A stretch of DNA of 64,000 nucleotides from Phascolarctobacterium sp. (lineage in GTDB: Bacteria > Bacillota > Negativicutes > Acidaminococcales > Acidaminococcaceae), in assembly GCA_020024105.1 (NCBI GenBank), contig JAHHUH010000004.1, forward strand, positions 1 to 64,000, read 5' to 3'. The notes under the pieces were generated by a model. That model made no database searches. It was not told where the DNA came from and worked only from the letters and a program-made list of their open reading frames with translations. Positions within the stretch are counted from its first letter, which is position 1, and every line of letters starts with the position of its first letter. Position numbers and translations under genes: made by a program. Below, piece after piece: positions 50,426-60,018 of the stretch.

Positions 50426-51480
50426 TTAAGTAAAATGTAGGTGATTATGACTTCCTGATAATTCCTCATGCCGATGGCTGTGAACATCTGCATTGCCATT
50501 ATGAATATGCTGATGGGAATGTTGATGATTAAGGGGAGGGGTATGCAACAGATTGCCGTGACGATGAGCATGAGTGTGAATGTGGGTATGGAGATGGGTG
50601 TGCTGTAGCTCAATGGTGTCCATCACCATAAAATAGGTACTAATGAGTATTAGTACTAGACCAATATAAAAAAGGTAGGAGGGCTGCTCGCCCAGCAAAA
50701 GTAAACTGAAGGCCACCCCTAAAAATGGTGCAATGGAGTAGTAGGCACTGGTTTTAGCGGCACCTAAATCCTTTTGAGCTAAGATGTAAAAATTAATACT
50801 CATCCCGTAGGCCACAAAGCCTAGTAACAAGATGGCGGCAATCCAGTAAGGCTGCGGTAGCTGCTCGCCGATGAAGAGGGCGATGAGCAGGCTGCCCGTG
50901 CCGGAGCAGCAGCCCTTGATAATAACAATTTCTTCCGAGCTTTTGTTACTGAGCATTTTGGTGGATTTATTTTCAAAGCCCCAGCAAATACAGGCTCCTA
51001 AGACAAGGAGGGAGCCATGGTTAAAAACAAAGGCTTCGCTACCATTAAAGCTGAGGATGATACTAGCAATGGTTACCAGGATAATGGCCAGCCAAAGGCG
51101 TCTGGAGATAACTTCTTTAAAGATTAGAAGCGCAATAAGGGAGGTAGCTAAAATTTCAAAATTATTTAACAGGGAAACGTTGGCTGAATTGGTCTGACTG
51201 ATACCCAGCATCAGCAGAATGGAGCGGCAATATCCAAAATAATCATAGCTAGGGTATAAGGAAGCTCCTTTCTAGTTAGGGAGCCTGCCTTTTGCGGTTT
51301 GCCTAGCAGTTTCTTTACCAAACGATAGATAATCATGCCTAGACCAGCTCCCAAATAAAGAAAAGCCGCCATCATAGTAGGTTCAGCGTGTTCTAATAAT
51401 AATTTTGAGAGTGGAATATTAATAGCATAGAGAGCTGTCGCTAAAATGGCACAGCCGGTGGCAAGGCTCTTAGTGTTCAT
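50426..51480 (-). pseudogene. EamA/DMT exporter gene with histidine-rich tail and a one-base deletion
   Basis: An EamA-type (ten-helix) exporter of about 350 residues is split between two frames. It starts MNTKSLATGCAILATALYAI after AAAGGAAG and runs into a stop at IAAPFC. Restoring one T on the plus strand at about 51218-51221 gives IAAPILLMLGISQTNSA, the expected continuation. The C-terminal 58 residues contain 20 histidines in HTH/HxH steps (HTHLHTHIHTHAHRH and later HQHSHQHIH), a feature of metal-linked transporters. If the shift is real, the product stops after the third helix. Confidence 0.8.
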
Positions 51481-51967
51481 AAGAATACTTCCTTTCCCGT
51501 TAATTGGGCGTAGTGAAATTGGCTCAGGACCCACAATAACGTTTTCAGTAAATTTATTATAGACCATGTAATAAATAAGTGCAATTTGACGGGAGCTTTC
51601 TTAAAAGTTCTCAATGAAAAGTAAAATTGGACCTAAAAAATAAAACAAAGAATATTATGTCTATAAAATGAAATAATTGAAAAATGTTTGTGACAATAAT
51701 TACTAAAAAAGCTCTTTGTTGCCTAAACACTGGTAATAAGCACTGATAAGTCCTAAGATAATTCTAAAATGGGATTTTTATGGATGTTTCTTCTTGCAAA
51801 TATCCTAGTATCGTAGGAGGAATTAGAGAGATTGAAGCGAAAGCTATGATATAGGAGACTTTGAAAAAAGTCTTTTTTAGCTTGTAATGCGGTTATTTTG
51901 AAGTGTAAAAGCCAAGAAGCTGCTGAAGCTGATAGAGGGTTAAAGCATCTGAGGAGCGGTGAGAAAT
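51481..51967 (+). other. Long leader region of the activase gene with a terminator-like hairpin
   Basis: A 487-bp gap with no convincing gene. The notable element is a perfect 7-bp stem AGACTTT gaaa AAAGTCT followed by TTTTT (51857-51879), about 90 bp before the activase ATG. It is a possible attenuator or the end of a short upstream transcript. A 34-codon ORF spans it (51780-51884) but lacks a ribosome site, so I do not call it. No recognisable riboswitch is seen. Confidence 0.4.
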
Positions 51968-54900
51968 ATGGAAATGGTAGGTTTACATAGTCAATTACGA
52001 GTTGGTATCGATGTAGGCTCTACTACCTTGAAGGTTGTGGTTCTGGATGGGAACAAGATAATTTATAAGGTTTATGAAAGACATTTTTCGGATATAGCTG
52101 GTTCGTTAAAGAAGAATTTGACGGCTCTAAAGGCCATTGTAGGTGAGAGAAGTTTTTTCTTTGCCATGACTGGTTCTGCGGGGATGGGCGTGGCACAGCG
52201 CCTAGGCCTGCCCTTTGTGCAGGAGGTAATTGCTGCCGCCACGGCTGTAAAAAAGCTTATTCCACAGACCGATACAATGGTTGAGCTGGGTGGCGAGGAT
52301 GCTAAAATCATGTATTTTGGTGCAGCGCCCGAGGAGCGTATGAATGGTGTCTGCGCTGGTGGTACCGGTGCTTTTATCGATCATATGGCATCCTTGCTGC
52401 ATACGAATGCGGAGGGGCTAAATAAATTAGCTTTACAGGGAAAACGTATTTATACAATTGCCTCCCGTTGCGGTGTTTTTGCCAAGACGGATATTCAGGC
52501 GTTGATGAATGAAGGAACATCTAGGGAAGATATTGCTAAATCAATTTTTCAGGCTGTAGTTAATCAGACCATTGGTAATTTGGCCCAGGGCAGGGAAATT
52601 AGCGGTAAAGTGGCTTTTTTAGGTGGTCCTTTATATTTTTTATCGGCTCTAAAGCAGCGTTTTATTGAAACTCTCAAGCTAAAGCAGGAAAATATCGTTC
52701 AGGTAGAGGACGGTGCTTATTTTGTCGCAGAGGGCTGCGCCCTGGCAGAGGAAGCACAGGAGCTTGATTTTGTCCAACTGACGTCCCGCCTGGCTAAGGT
52801 CAGTGGTGGAACAGGGATTGTTGGTGATGCCAGCCTGGCCCTGTTTAAAAATCAGGAGGAATATCAGGAATTTATGACCCGCCATCAGCGGGATAAAGTG
52901 GTCCGTGGTAATGTAGCTACTTATGAAGGGCCTATCTATGTAGGTGTGGACGCCGGCTCTACTACGACAAAAATTGTAGCTATGGGTCAGGAGCGTCAGC
53001 TTCTCTATACTGATTACGGTAGTAATCAGGGGCAGCCTCTACAGGTAGCTATGAGGGAGATTTTAGGCCTGTATAAGGCTATGCCCTCTACTGCCTATAT
53101 TGCAGGGGTACTGGCTACAGGTTACGGTGAGAAAATGGTAAAGGCTGCTCTGCGAGCTGATTTTGGTGAGGTGGAAACCTTTGCTCATTATCGGGCGTCT
53201 CTGGAATTTTGTCCTCAGGTTACCTGTGTACTGGATATTGGTGGACAGGACATGAAATGCTTCCTCATCCGCAATGGTAATATTGAAAAGATTACCTTAA
53301 ATGAGGCTTGTTCAGCCGGTTGTGGCTCCTTTGTAGAAAATTTTGCTGAGGGCTTAGGCATGACAGCGGCAGAATTTGCCAAATTGGCTCTGAAATCTCA
53401 AAAGTCTGTTGATTTAGGCACCCGTTGTACGGTTTTCATGAATTCCAAGGTTAAGCAGGCCCAAAAGGAAGGGGCAGCTGTGGAGGATATTTCGGCAGGC
53501 ATCTGCTTATCCATTATTAAAAATGCACTTTTTAAGGTTATGCAGCTCAAGGATGCTGCGGAATTAGGGGATTATGTGGTTGTACAGGGTGGCACCTTTT
53601 ATAATGATGCTATTTTGCGCCACATGGAAAAGCTTTTGGGTAAGAATGTTATCCGCCCGGATATTGCAGGTCTAATGGGCGCCTACGGTGCAGCCATCCT
53701 GGCCCAGGAGAGCAAGCAGGATTTAAGTAAGTCCACTCTGCTTACTAAGGAAGAGATGGAGGCCTTTAAGGTAGAAAGTGTTTCCTATCGTTGTGGTATT
53801 TGCGGTAATCACTGTCTTATCACTCGTCAGACTTTTCCCGACGGTAGTAAATTCTTTACAGGCAATCGTTGTGAACGTGGTGAGGGAAAGTCGCTTAATA
53901 GTCATAAGGCACCCAATATTTACGCCTATAAGCAGCAGCGCCTTTTCCATTATTATCAGCCATTGAAGAATGCGCCCAGGGGCAGGATAGGTATTCCACG
54001 TGCTCTGAATATGTACGAGGATTTTCCCTTTTGGGCCACCTTCTTTAAGCAATTAGGTTATGAAGTAGTTCTATCCGGTGAATCCTCGGCAAGGATTTAT
54101 TACAAGGGTATGTCTACCGTACCTTCGGATTCTCTGTGTTATCCGGCAAAGATGGTCCATGGGCATATCATGGATTTAGTGGACAAGGGCTTGATGAAGA
54201 TTTTTTATCCCTGCATGCCCTATAATATGCAGGATACCTATAATCATACTGGTAATCACTTTAACTGTCCTGTAGTGGCTTCATATGGTGAAAATATCCG
54301 TAATAATATGGATGTTCTTGCCAAGAAGGCTATCAAATATATGAACCCCTTCCTTCCTATCAGTGAGCCTAAAAAAATGGAGGCTCGTTTAACAGAGGTT
54401 TTTGCGGAGGAGGGTGTGACTAAGCAGGAGATAAAAACTGCTGTAGAGGCAGCTTATGCTGAATTAGAGAAATACAAGGAGGATGTCCGCAAAAAGGGTG
54501 CAGAAATCTTAAAAATTGCAGCTAAGGAGCAGCTGCCCGTTATTCTTCTGGTTGGTCGTCCCTATCATTTAGATAAGGAAATTAATCATGGCCTGGATGA
54601 AATGATTCAGTCCTATAATTTGGCTATTGTTTCTGAAGACTCCGTTTATCATATGGACGTACCAGAGGATAAGCTCTACGTGGTAAATCAGTGGAGCTAT
54701 CATGACCGCCTTTATCATGCAGCACGTTTTGCAGCTAAATATCCGCAGGTGCATCTGATTCAGTTAAGCTCTTTCGGTTGTGGTCTGGACGCTATTACCA
54801 CTAACCAGGTTCGTGAGCTGATGGAGGAGCATCAGCGTCTTTATACCATGATTAAGCTGGATGAGGTCAATAACCTGGGAGCGGCAAGAATTCGTTTACG

Positions 54901-56218
54901 TTCACTGCTGGCAGTTATTGCTCGGCGTAAGACACCGGTTTATCATGAGGTTAAGGTGGAGGAACGGGCACATTTCACTGCTGAATATAAAGGAACTCAT
55001 ACCATTTTGGCACCACAGATGTCACCCATCCACTTTGATATGATTGCTCATGCTCTTAATAAATATGGTTATAAGGTTGTGATTCCCCAGGTACCACGCC
55101 AGGAAGCTATTGATACTGGCTTGAGATATGTGAATAATGATATGTGCTACCCTGCTATTGTGACTATTGGCCAGCTGGTATATGCCTTGCAAAGTGGGCA
55201 GTATGATCCAAATGCAACGAGCATTGTAATGTTTCAGACTTGTGGTGCGTGTCGTGCTACTAATTATATGTCACTGCTGCGTCGGGCTCTGCAACAGGCA
55301 GGCTACAAGCAGGTACCTGTCTTCGCCTGCTGGGGCTTGGAACAGGATGCCTTTAGAATGTATCCTGCCGGCTTTAAGGACGTAGCTAAGGCCATTGTTT
55401 ATGGTGACCTGTTACAAAATGTTACTCAAAGGATGCGTCCCTATGAAGTAGAACCCGGTACTACGGAAAGGCTTTATCATAAATGGCAGGCTTTGTGTAA
55501 GGCAGAAATTGACCACGGTAGTTATTATCAATATCGGAAGACTATTAATGAGCTGGTGCAGGACTTTGACCAGATACCTTTAATTCCTCACTTATGGAAG
55601 CCCAGGGTAGGGATTGTAGGTGAAATTTTGGCTCAATATCATCCTGTGGCTAATAACAATCTAGTTCAAAATCTGCTTCGTGAGGGAGCGGAGGTCGTGA
55701 TGCCGGATTTGACTAATTTCCTGCTCTATATGGCTTATGATGGCATTGCGCGCCATGATATACTGGAAGGCTCCTGGCTGACGAAGGTCTGCTCCCAAAT
55801 GTTTATTAAGGCAGCAGATTTTATGATTAAGCCCATGCGTGAGGCCTTGGCGGCTTCTCAACATTTTACCGCACCAGTATCCATTTATCGGGTGGCAGAG
55901 CTGGCGGCTAAGCATGTTTCTTTGGCTAATATGGCTGGTGAAGGTTGGCTATTGCCCGGTGAAATGACTAAGCTGCTGGAAGAGGGAGTAAAGAATATTG
56001 TCTGTGTACAGCCCTGGGGCTGCTTACCCAATCATATTTTGGGTAAGGGCGTTTTTAGGGAGCTGCGCCGTACCTATCCTGATGCTAACCTGGTGGCTTT
56101 GGATTGTGATGCCAGTGTTTCTGAGGTTAACCAGCTGAATCGCTTGAAGCTGATGCTGTCTGTTGCGAAGGAACAGGCACCTCTAACGGAAGAGGGGCAG
56201 GAAAAGGAATTAAGCTGA
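51968..56218 (+). CDS. Giant double activase / 2-hydroxyacyl-CoA dehydratase-related protein
   Basis: 1416-aa protein joining two BadF/HgdC-type ATPase activase domains and a C-terminal dehydratase-like part. Domain 1 (about 10-265) has GIDVGSTTLKVVVLD and the cluster cysteine motifs CAGGTGAF and ASRCGVF. Domain 2 (about 325-585) has GVDAGSTTTKIVAM, CSAGCGSF and TRCTVFMNS. A CGICGNHC segment (about 610) precedes a DUF2229 domain (about 670-890), then an HgdB-like region (about 1010-1330). Both activase halves keep [4Fe-4S] ligands and ATP motifs. Stand-alone large proteins of this kind are common in anaerobes but no substrate is known. ATG at 51968 chosen after GAGGAG; GTG at 51959 is an alternative. 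Confidence 0.88.
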   Translation: MEMVGLHSQLRVGIDVGSTTLKVVVLDGNKIIYKVYERHFSDIAGSLKKNLTALKAIVGERSFFFAMTGSAGMGVAQRLGLPFVQEVIAAATAVKKLIPQTDTMVELGGEDAKIMYFGAAPEERMNGVCAGGTGAFIDHMASLLHTNAEGLNKLALQGKRIYTIASRCGVFAKTDIQALMNEGTSREDIAKSIFQAVVNQTIGNLAQGREISGKVAFLGGPLYFLSALKQRFIETLKLKQENIVQVEDGAYFVAEGCALAEEAQELDFVQLTSRLAKVSGGTGIVGDASLALFKNQEEYQEFMTRHQRDKVVRGNVATYEGPIYVGVDAGSTTTKIVAMGQERQLLYTDYGSNQGQPLQVAMREILGLYKAMPSTAYIAGVLATGYGEKMVKAALRADFGEVETFAHYRASLEFCPQVTCVLDIGGQDMKCFLIRNGNIEKITLNEACSAGCGSFVENFAEGLGMTAAEFAKLALKSQKSVDLGTRCTVFMNSKVKQAQKEGAAVEDISAGICLSIIKNALFKVMQLKDAAELGDYVVVQGGTFYNDAILRHMEKLLGKNVIRPDIAGLMGAYGAAILAQESKQDLSKSTLLTKEEMEAFKVESVSYRCGICGNHCLITRQTFPDGSKFFTGNRCERGEGKSLNSHKAPNIYAYKQQRLFHYYQPLKNAPRGRIGIPRALNMYEDFPFWATFFKQLGYEVVLSGESSARIYYKGMSTVPSDSLCYPAKMVHGHIMDLVDKGLMKIFYPCMPYNMQDTYNHTGNHFNCPVVASYGENIRNNMDVLAKKAIKYMNPFLPISEPKKMEARLTEVFAEEGVTKQEIKTAVEAAYAELEKYKEDVRKKGAEILKIAAKEQLPVILLVGRPYHLDKEINHGLDEMIQSYNLAIVSEDSVYHMDVPEDKLYVVNQWSYHDRLYHAARFAAKYPQVHLIQLSSFGCGLDAITTNQVRELMEEHQRLYTMIKLDEVNNLGAARIRLRSLLAVIARRKTPVYHEVKVEERAHFTAEYKGTHTILAPQMSPIHFDMIAHALNKYGYKVVIPQVPRQEAIDTGLRYVNNDMCYPAIVTIGQLVYALQSGQYDPNATSIVMFQTCGACRATNYMSLLRRALQQAGYKQVPVFACWGLEQDAFRMYPAGFKDVAKAIVYGDLLQNVTQRMRPYEVEPGTTERLYHKWQALCKAEIDHGSYYQYRKTINELVQDFDQIPLIPHLWKPRVGIVGEILAQYHPVANNNLVQNLLREGAEVVMPDLTNFLLYMAYDGIARHDILEGSWLTKVCSQMFIKAADFMIKPMREALAASQHFTAPVSIYRVAELAAKHVSLANMAGEGWLLPGEMTKLLEEGVKNIVCVQPWGCLPNHILGKGVFRELRRTYPDANLVALDCDASVSEVNQLNRLKLMLSVAKEQAPLTEEGQEKELS

Positions 56219-56234
56219 GTAAATGTAAAATTGG

Positions 56235-56265
56235 AGGAGCATTCCTGAGAAATGCTCCTTTTTTG
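56235..56265 (+). terminator. Intrinsic terminator after the activase gene
   Basis: AGGAGCATT cctgaga AATGCTCCT is followed by TTTTT. Confidence 0.9.
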
Positions 56266-56323
56266 ATGGACTGCAACAGGAGAATATAGTATGCTAACAG
56301 CAGTTTAGGAGGTTTCGCAATTG

Positions 56324-56749
56324 ATGAAGGAAAAAGCATTGGCTATTTTAGCAGAGGGAAAATACTCTTGCCTAGCCTGGGATGAGCAGCTGCGTTATCA
56401 GGGGGCAGGTATGGGAGTGAAGCCCATTATTACACCTATGCGTGAACAAAGAAATTTTTTTAAAAATTTACAGGTGGCTGACACTATTATTGGTAAGGCT
56501 GCGGCATTACTTTTAGCTCTTTCAGGGGCTAAATTTGTCTATGGAGGCATAATGAGTAAAGCGGCAGTAGAGGTTTTTCGTCAACAGGGAATCGAATACG
56601 AATATGGGAAGCTGGTGGACTACATCTACAATCGTCAGCAGAATAGTCTTTGCCCACTGGAGCAGGCAGTGCTGGAAGTGGACAGCCCACAATTAGCCTG
56701 GAAAAAATTGGAAGCAAAAATTAAGGAATTGATGGCAAAAGCAAAATAA
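56324..56749 (+). CDS. DUF1893 family protein
   Basis: 141-aa protein of the DUF1893 family. Seen here are the conserved ADTIIGKAAALLLALSGAK (about residues 49-67), KFVYGGIMSKAAVEVF and IYNRQQNSLCPLEQAV, which keeps the NR..xxCPxE signature. The family is cytosolic, widespread in anaerobes and of unknown function. The ATG at 56324 is preceded directly by an in-frame TTG at 56321, eight bases after AGGAGG; either may start. The gene is separated from the activase by a terminator. Confidence 0.85.
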   Translation: MKEKALAILAEGKYSCLAWDEQLRYQGAGMGVKPIITPMREQRNFFKNLQVADTIIGKAAALLLALSGAKFVYGGIMSKAAVEVFRQQGIEYEYGKLVDYIYNRQQNSLCPLEQAVLEVDSPQLAWKKLEAKIKELMAKAK

Positions 56750-56895
56750 ACTGTTTCTGAGACAAAAAAGGTATATTCTAACTACATACATGTAGGATAT
56801 AAATTAGAGCCATTTTTTGAGAATAAAGGATGCACTAAATAATAGAAATAGATTTTATGAAAATTAATTGCTGCTAAAGCTAAAAAAACAATGTT

Positions 56896-56958
56896 TTGAC
56901 AATATTCAAAAATTTCTTTCTAGCTAATTGACAATATAGCGAATATATGGGTTATCCT
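56896..56958 (+). promoter_or_regulatory. Regulatory region of the TonB-receptor operon with repeated TTGACAATAT
   Basis: TTGACAATAT occurs at 56896 and 56928, 32 bp (three turns) apart. The second copy has TATCCT (56953-56958) 19 bp on, a long spacer for a promoter. The same 10-mer begins the promoter at 59943 of the nitrogenase-like genes, which suggests co-regulation. Confidence 0.45.
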
Positions 56959-57021
56959 AGTTAAGAATGCAAGCCAGGCTTGATTTTTAAATTACTATTT
57001 GTTAAATAACAAGGAGATGTA

Positions 57022-58812
57022 ATGATGGTAAGAACATCAAAAAAGAATTTGTTAAGAAATGTAGTCCTAGGATTATTAGCGTTATCTTGTAGTAGTGCTT
57101 TAGCGGCAGAACAAAATTTACAAAGTTATAATTTAGATCCCATGTCGGTTACTGCAACTCGATACGAAACTAGAGATATAGATATACCAGCTTCTACGGA
57201 AGTGTTTACTCAGGAAAAAATAGAAAAATTAGGTGCTAATAATGTTATGGATGTAGTTAGTGCTATTCCTGGATTTACTTTGACTGCTTCTCCTACGGGC
57301 AATACATATATTGGTTTTAGAGGCATGGCTAAAGACAATGTAGCAATTTTGGTCAACGGTATTATGCTTAACCAGGATGGCAACTACGACTTAGAAACAA
57401 TTTCTACAGATATTATCGACCGTATAGAGGTTGTTAAGGGTGGTTCTGCCGTATTATATGGTTCCTCTGCTAGTGCTGGCGTAATTAATATCATTACCAA
57501 AAAAAGTGGTGGTCAAAATAAAATCCTTCTAGGTGCTGGTGACAAACATAAATTCAAAGGTTCTGTTAATATTAATGCAGATAAATTACAGGTAAGTTAT
57601 AATCATTTTCAAGCTAAAGACCGTGGTAAAGTATATAAAAGTACTCGTTATGACTATTTGGGTGACAAAGTAGAAAAAGATAGTGTTAACGTTCAATATA
57701 ATCTTAATGATCATCTACAATTCCAATATTTACACAGCGATAAAGAATCTGATTGTTCTAAAACTACTACCGGGGGATTTCATAGTGTTTTAAAATATAA
57801 CTTTGGACAAGTACACTATACTAACAATGATTTATTAGCAACTCTTTATATTCGTGATAGAAACTGGAAGTTTAATACTTCTGTCCAAGAAGGGACTAAC
57901 ATTGGCTTGGATGTCCAAAATAAATGGGAACTTGGCGAAACTTTATTAACTGCTGGTGTTGTTTACGAAAATGAAGATACTCAGAATAATGAAACGATAA
58001 AAGCTGCTAAAAGAGATAGTGGAGCAGTGTTTTTTATGACAGAAAATAAGTTATCTGAAGCAACTACCCTTTTTGTAGGTGCTCGTGAATCTTATGTAGA
58101 AGAATCTGGAAGTGAATTTTGTCCTCAGGTCCAAATTATGCAGAAATTGGGCGAGGATAATAATCTTTATTTAAATATTAACAGATCCATGCGTGCTCCT
58201 AATGTTAATGAGCAATGGGGTACCGGTTCTCAAATGATGAACCCTGATTTAAAGGCAGAAACTGGTTGGAACTATGAACTTGGTTGGAAAAAGAAATTAT
58301 CTGATGTAGAATTATTCAAAATTAATGTGTTTAAAATGGATGTAAAGGATAGGATTTATCGCGATCATGACGATGCTGCGGATAAAGACATTTTTAGAAA
58401 CGCTAATAAATACAGAAATACTGGTGTAGAAGTAGGTTATGAAAATGCTCTTAGTGGCAAATTTGGTTACAATATAGGTCTTTCTTATGCTAATCCAGAA
58501 CAAAAAGCTAAGGGTGGAGATTGGCAACGAGCAGATTTTAGATTAGGTATTAATGCAGGTTTAGGATACTATGTTGGTAATACTGTGGCCAATATTTCCT
58601 TGAATTATATGGGTGAGAGAATTGGTGATTGTGATGATATGGTAAATATTAATATGAATGTAAGCCATAAGCTAAATAACCATAGTAAAGTAAAATTTGC
58701 AGTGTATAATCTCTTAAATCGTGACGATATTCGTACAGGAAATTCTAGTGGCCGTTCTGGTTCCATCGTTGAGGAAAGGAATTGGCTTTTGAGTTATGAG
58801 CATACCTTTTAG
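57022..58812 (+). CDS. TonB-dependent outer-membrane receptor
   Basis: 596-aa beta-barrel receptor. It has a signal peptide (about residues 1-29, ending SSALAAEQ) and a TonB-box-like DPMSVTAT near residue 38. The plug domain contains GFRGMAKDNVAILVNGIML and RIEVVKGGSAVLYGSSASAG. The barrel ends in a terminal phenylalanine (SYEHTF). Size is near BtuB-type vitamin B12 receptors and small siderophore or haem receptors; substrate not determined. The ATG follows AAGGAG. A type III binding lipoprotein gene follows 28 bp downstream, so periplasmic capture is co-encoded. Second independent evidence of an outer membrane. TonB/ExbBD are not in the window. Confidence 0.93.
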   Translation: MMVRTSKKNLLRNVVLGLLALSCSSALAAEQNLQSYNLDPMSVTATRYETRDIDIPASTEVFTQEKIEKLGANNVMDVVSAIPGFTLTASPTGNTYIGFRGMAKDNVAILVNGIMLNQDGNYDLETISTDIIDRIEVVKGGSAVLYGSSASAGVINIITKKSGGQNKILLGAGDKHKFKGSVNINADKLQVSYNHFQAKDRGKVYKSTRYDYLGDKVEKDSVNVQYNLNDHLQFQYLHSDKESDCSKTTTGGFHSVLKYNFGQVHYTNNDLLATLYIRDRNWKFNTSVQEGTNIGLDVQNKWELGETLLTAGVVYENEDTQNNETIKAAKRDSGAVFFMTENKLSEATTLFVGARESYVEESGSEFCPQVQIMQKLGEDNNLYLNINRSMRAPNVNEQWGTGSQMMNPDLKAETGWNYELGWKKKLSDVELFKINVFKMDVKDRIYRDHDDAADKDIFRNANKYRNTGVEVGYENALSGKFGYNIGLSYANPEQKAKGGDWQRADFRLGINAGLGYYVGNTVANISLNYMGERIGDCDDMVNINMNVSHKLNNHSKVKFAVYNLLNRDDIRTGNSSGRSGSIVEERNWLLSYEHTF

Positions 58813-58840
58813 ACAATGAGGAAGGAATGGACTTAAGACG

Positions 58841-59809
58841 ATGAGATTTTTAAGTTTGTGCCTACTGTGCATAATGTTGTTTTTACATGGTTGCGGGTCA
58901 GAAATTGAACGCAGTAATGTTATTGGAGAAAAAGCTTATACAGTAACAGACGCACGTGGAAGGCAGTTAGATTTTAAAGAAAAGCCTTGTCGTATTGTTA
59001 GTACTTATGTTTATGGTGATGAAATTCTTTTGGATTTAGTAGAACATGAGCGGATTATTGGCTTAAGTAAATGGGTACACGATCCAGATTTAGCGTTAGG
59101 CTGTAAAAAAGCCGAAGATGTACCAGGCATTGTAGAAAATAATACAGAGTCCATACTGAAATTAAAGCCTGATCTTATTCTTTTACCTGACAACGTCAAA
59201 GAAGATTATCTGGCAAGTTTGGAGGAAGTTGGACAGAAAATTTATGTCTACAAGGCGGCTTCTCGGGTTCAGCAAATACCGGGTGTTGTGCGTAGCATTG
59301 GTCAGGCTGTAGGAGAGAGGGAACAGGCGGAACTGGTCGTTAAACAGATGGAACATAGTTTAATGAAGACTAAAGAGAAGGTGGCTAAACTTTCTCCAGA
59401 AAAGAAGCAATCTGCACTTCTCTTTTTACGTTTTGGTGCAATAGGTGGTGAGGGAAGCATTTTCCACGATACCATGGCTTTAGCAGGTATTGAAGATTGT
59501 TATCAGCGTGGTAGGAATTTAAGTGAAAACCAAGGAGGTATGAGTGGGGTACTATCTAAGGAAGAAGTGGTAAAGGCTAATCCTTCCTTAATCCTTTTTA
59601 GTTCTTGGTCTCAAGAAGGTGCCTATAAGGATAGCAGACAACAAATTGAGGAAATGTGTAATGATCCAGCCTTTGCTGATGTAGAAGCTATTAGAGATAG
59701 GAATATAGTTGTTATTCCACAGGGATATGTTAACTGTCTTTCTCAAAATGTCAGTTTGGCTGTGGAGGGACTCTATAAGGCTGTGTATGAAAGCAACTTG
59801 CACAACTAG
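58841..59809 (+). CDS. Type III periplasmic binding lipoprotein (BtuF/FhuD-like)
   Basis: 322-aa lipoprotein: signal peptide with lipobox FLHGC (Cys18). The body is a two-lobe helical-backbone binding protein, with the N-lobe start VTDARGRQLDFKEKPCRIV, GLSKWVHDPDL and ILKLKPDLILLPDNVKE, and the C-lobe NPSLILFSSWSQEG. This class carries cobalamin, haem or siderophores to a FecCD-type permease. No permease or ATPase lies beside it; the only ATPase of this group in the window is at 31374. It is co-transcribed with the TonB receptor and followed by a terminator. Confidence 0.88.
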   Translation: MRFLSLCLLCIMLFLHGCGSEIERSNVIGEKAYTVTDARGRQLDFKEKPCRIVSTYVYGDEILLDLVEHERIIGLSKWVHDPDLALGCKKAEDVPGIVENNTESILKLKPDLILLPDNVKEDYLASLEEVGQKIYVYKAASRVQQIPGVVRSIGQAVGEREQAELVVKQMEHSLMKTKEKVAKLSPEKKQSALLFLRFGAIGGEGSIFHDTMALAGIEDCYQRGRNLSENQGGMSGVLSKEEVVKANPSLILFSSWSQEGAYKDSRQQIEEMCNDPAFADVEAIRDRNIVVIPQGYVNCLSQNVSLAVEGLYKAVYESNLHN

Positions 59810-59826
59810 ATTTAATGTAAAACTTG

Positions 59827-59863
59827 AAAGACTGGCAGTTTTTATATGACTGCCAGTCTTTTG
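59827..59863 (+). terminator. Terminator of the receptor/binding-protein operon
   Basis: AAAGACTGGCAGT ttttatatg ACTGCCAGTCTTT is a perfect 13-bp stem followed by TGAGTTTG; the T run is short. Confidence 0.8.
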
Positions 59864-59942
59864 AGTTTGTATAAATTTTCAATGCCATACGATTATTATT
59901 TTGGGGATGATTTGGTGTACGGGCGGAGAAATTGGTACGTAC

Positions 59943-59971
59943 TTGACAATATAATTGCTATATGCTATAAG
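59943..59971 (+). promoter_or_regulatory. Promoter of the nitrogenase-like gene pair
   Basis: TTGACA (59943-59948), a 17-bp spacer and TATAAG (59966-59971) with TGC before it (extended -10). The TTGACAATAT start repeats the motif seen twice upstream of the receptor gene. Confidence 0.8.
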
Positions 59972-60018
59972 ATTTAAATTGAAAAAGTTTTATTAATTAA
60001 GGATATGGTGGCTTTGCG

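Noticed and set aside
5245..51480. Stop-codon reassignment as explanation of the broken genes
   Set aside because: TAA, TAG and TGA all occur as internal stops, three loci are frameshifts, and the large intact genes (PFOR, activase, ppk1) have none.
51780..51884. 34-codon ORF as a leader peptide before the activase gene
   Set aside because: No ribosome site and it reads through the hairpin; not enough support.
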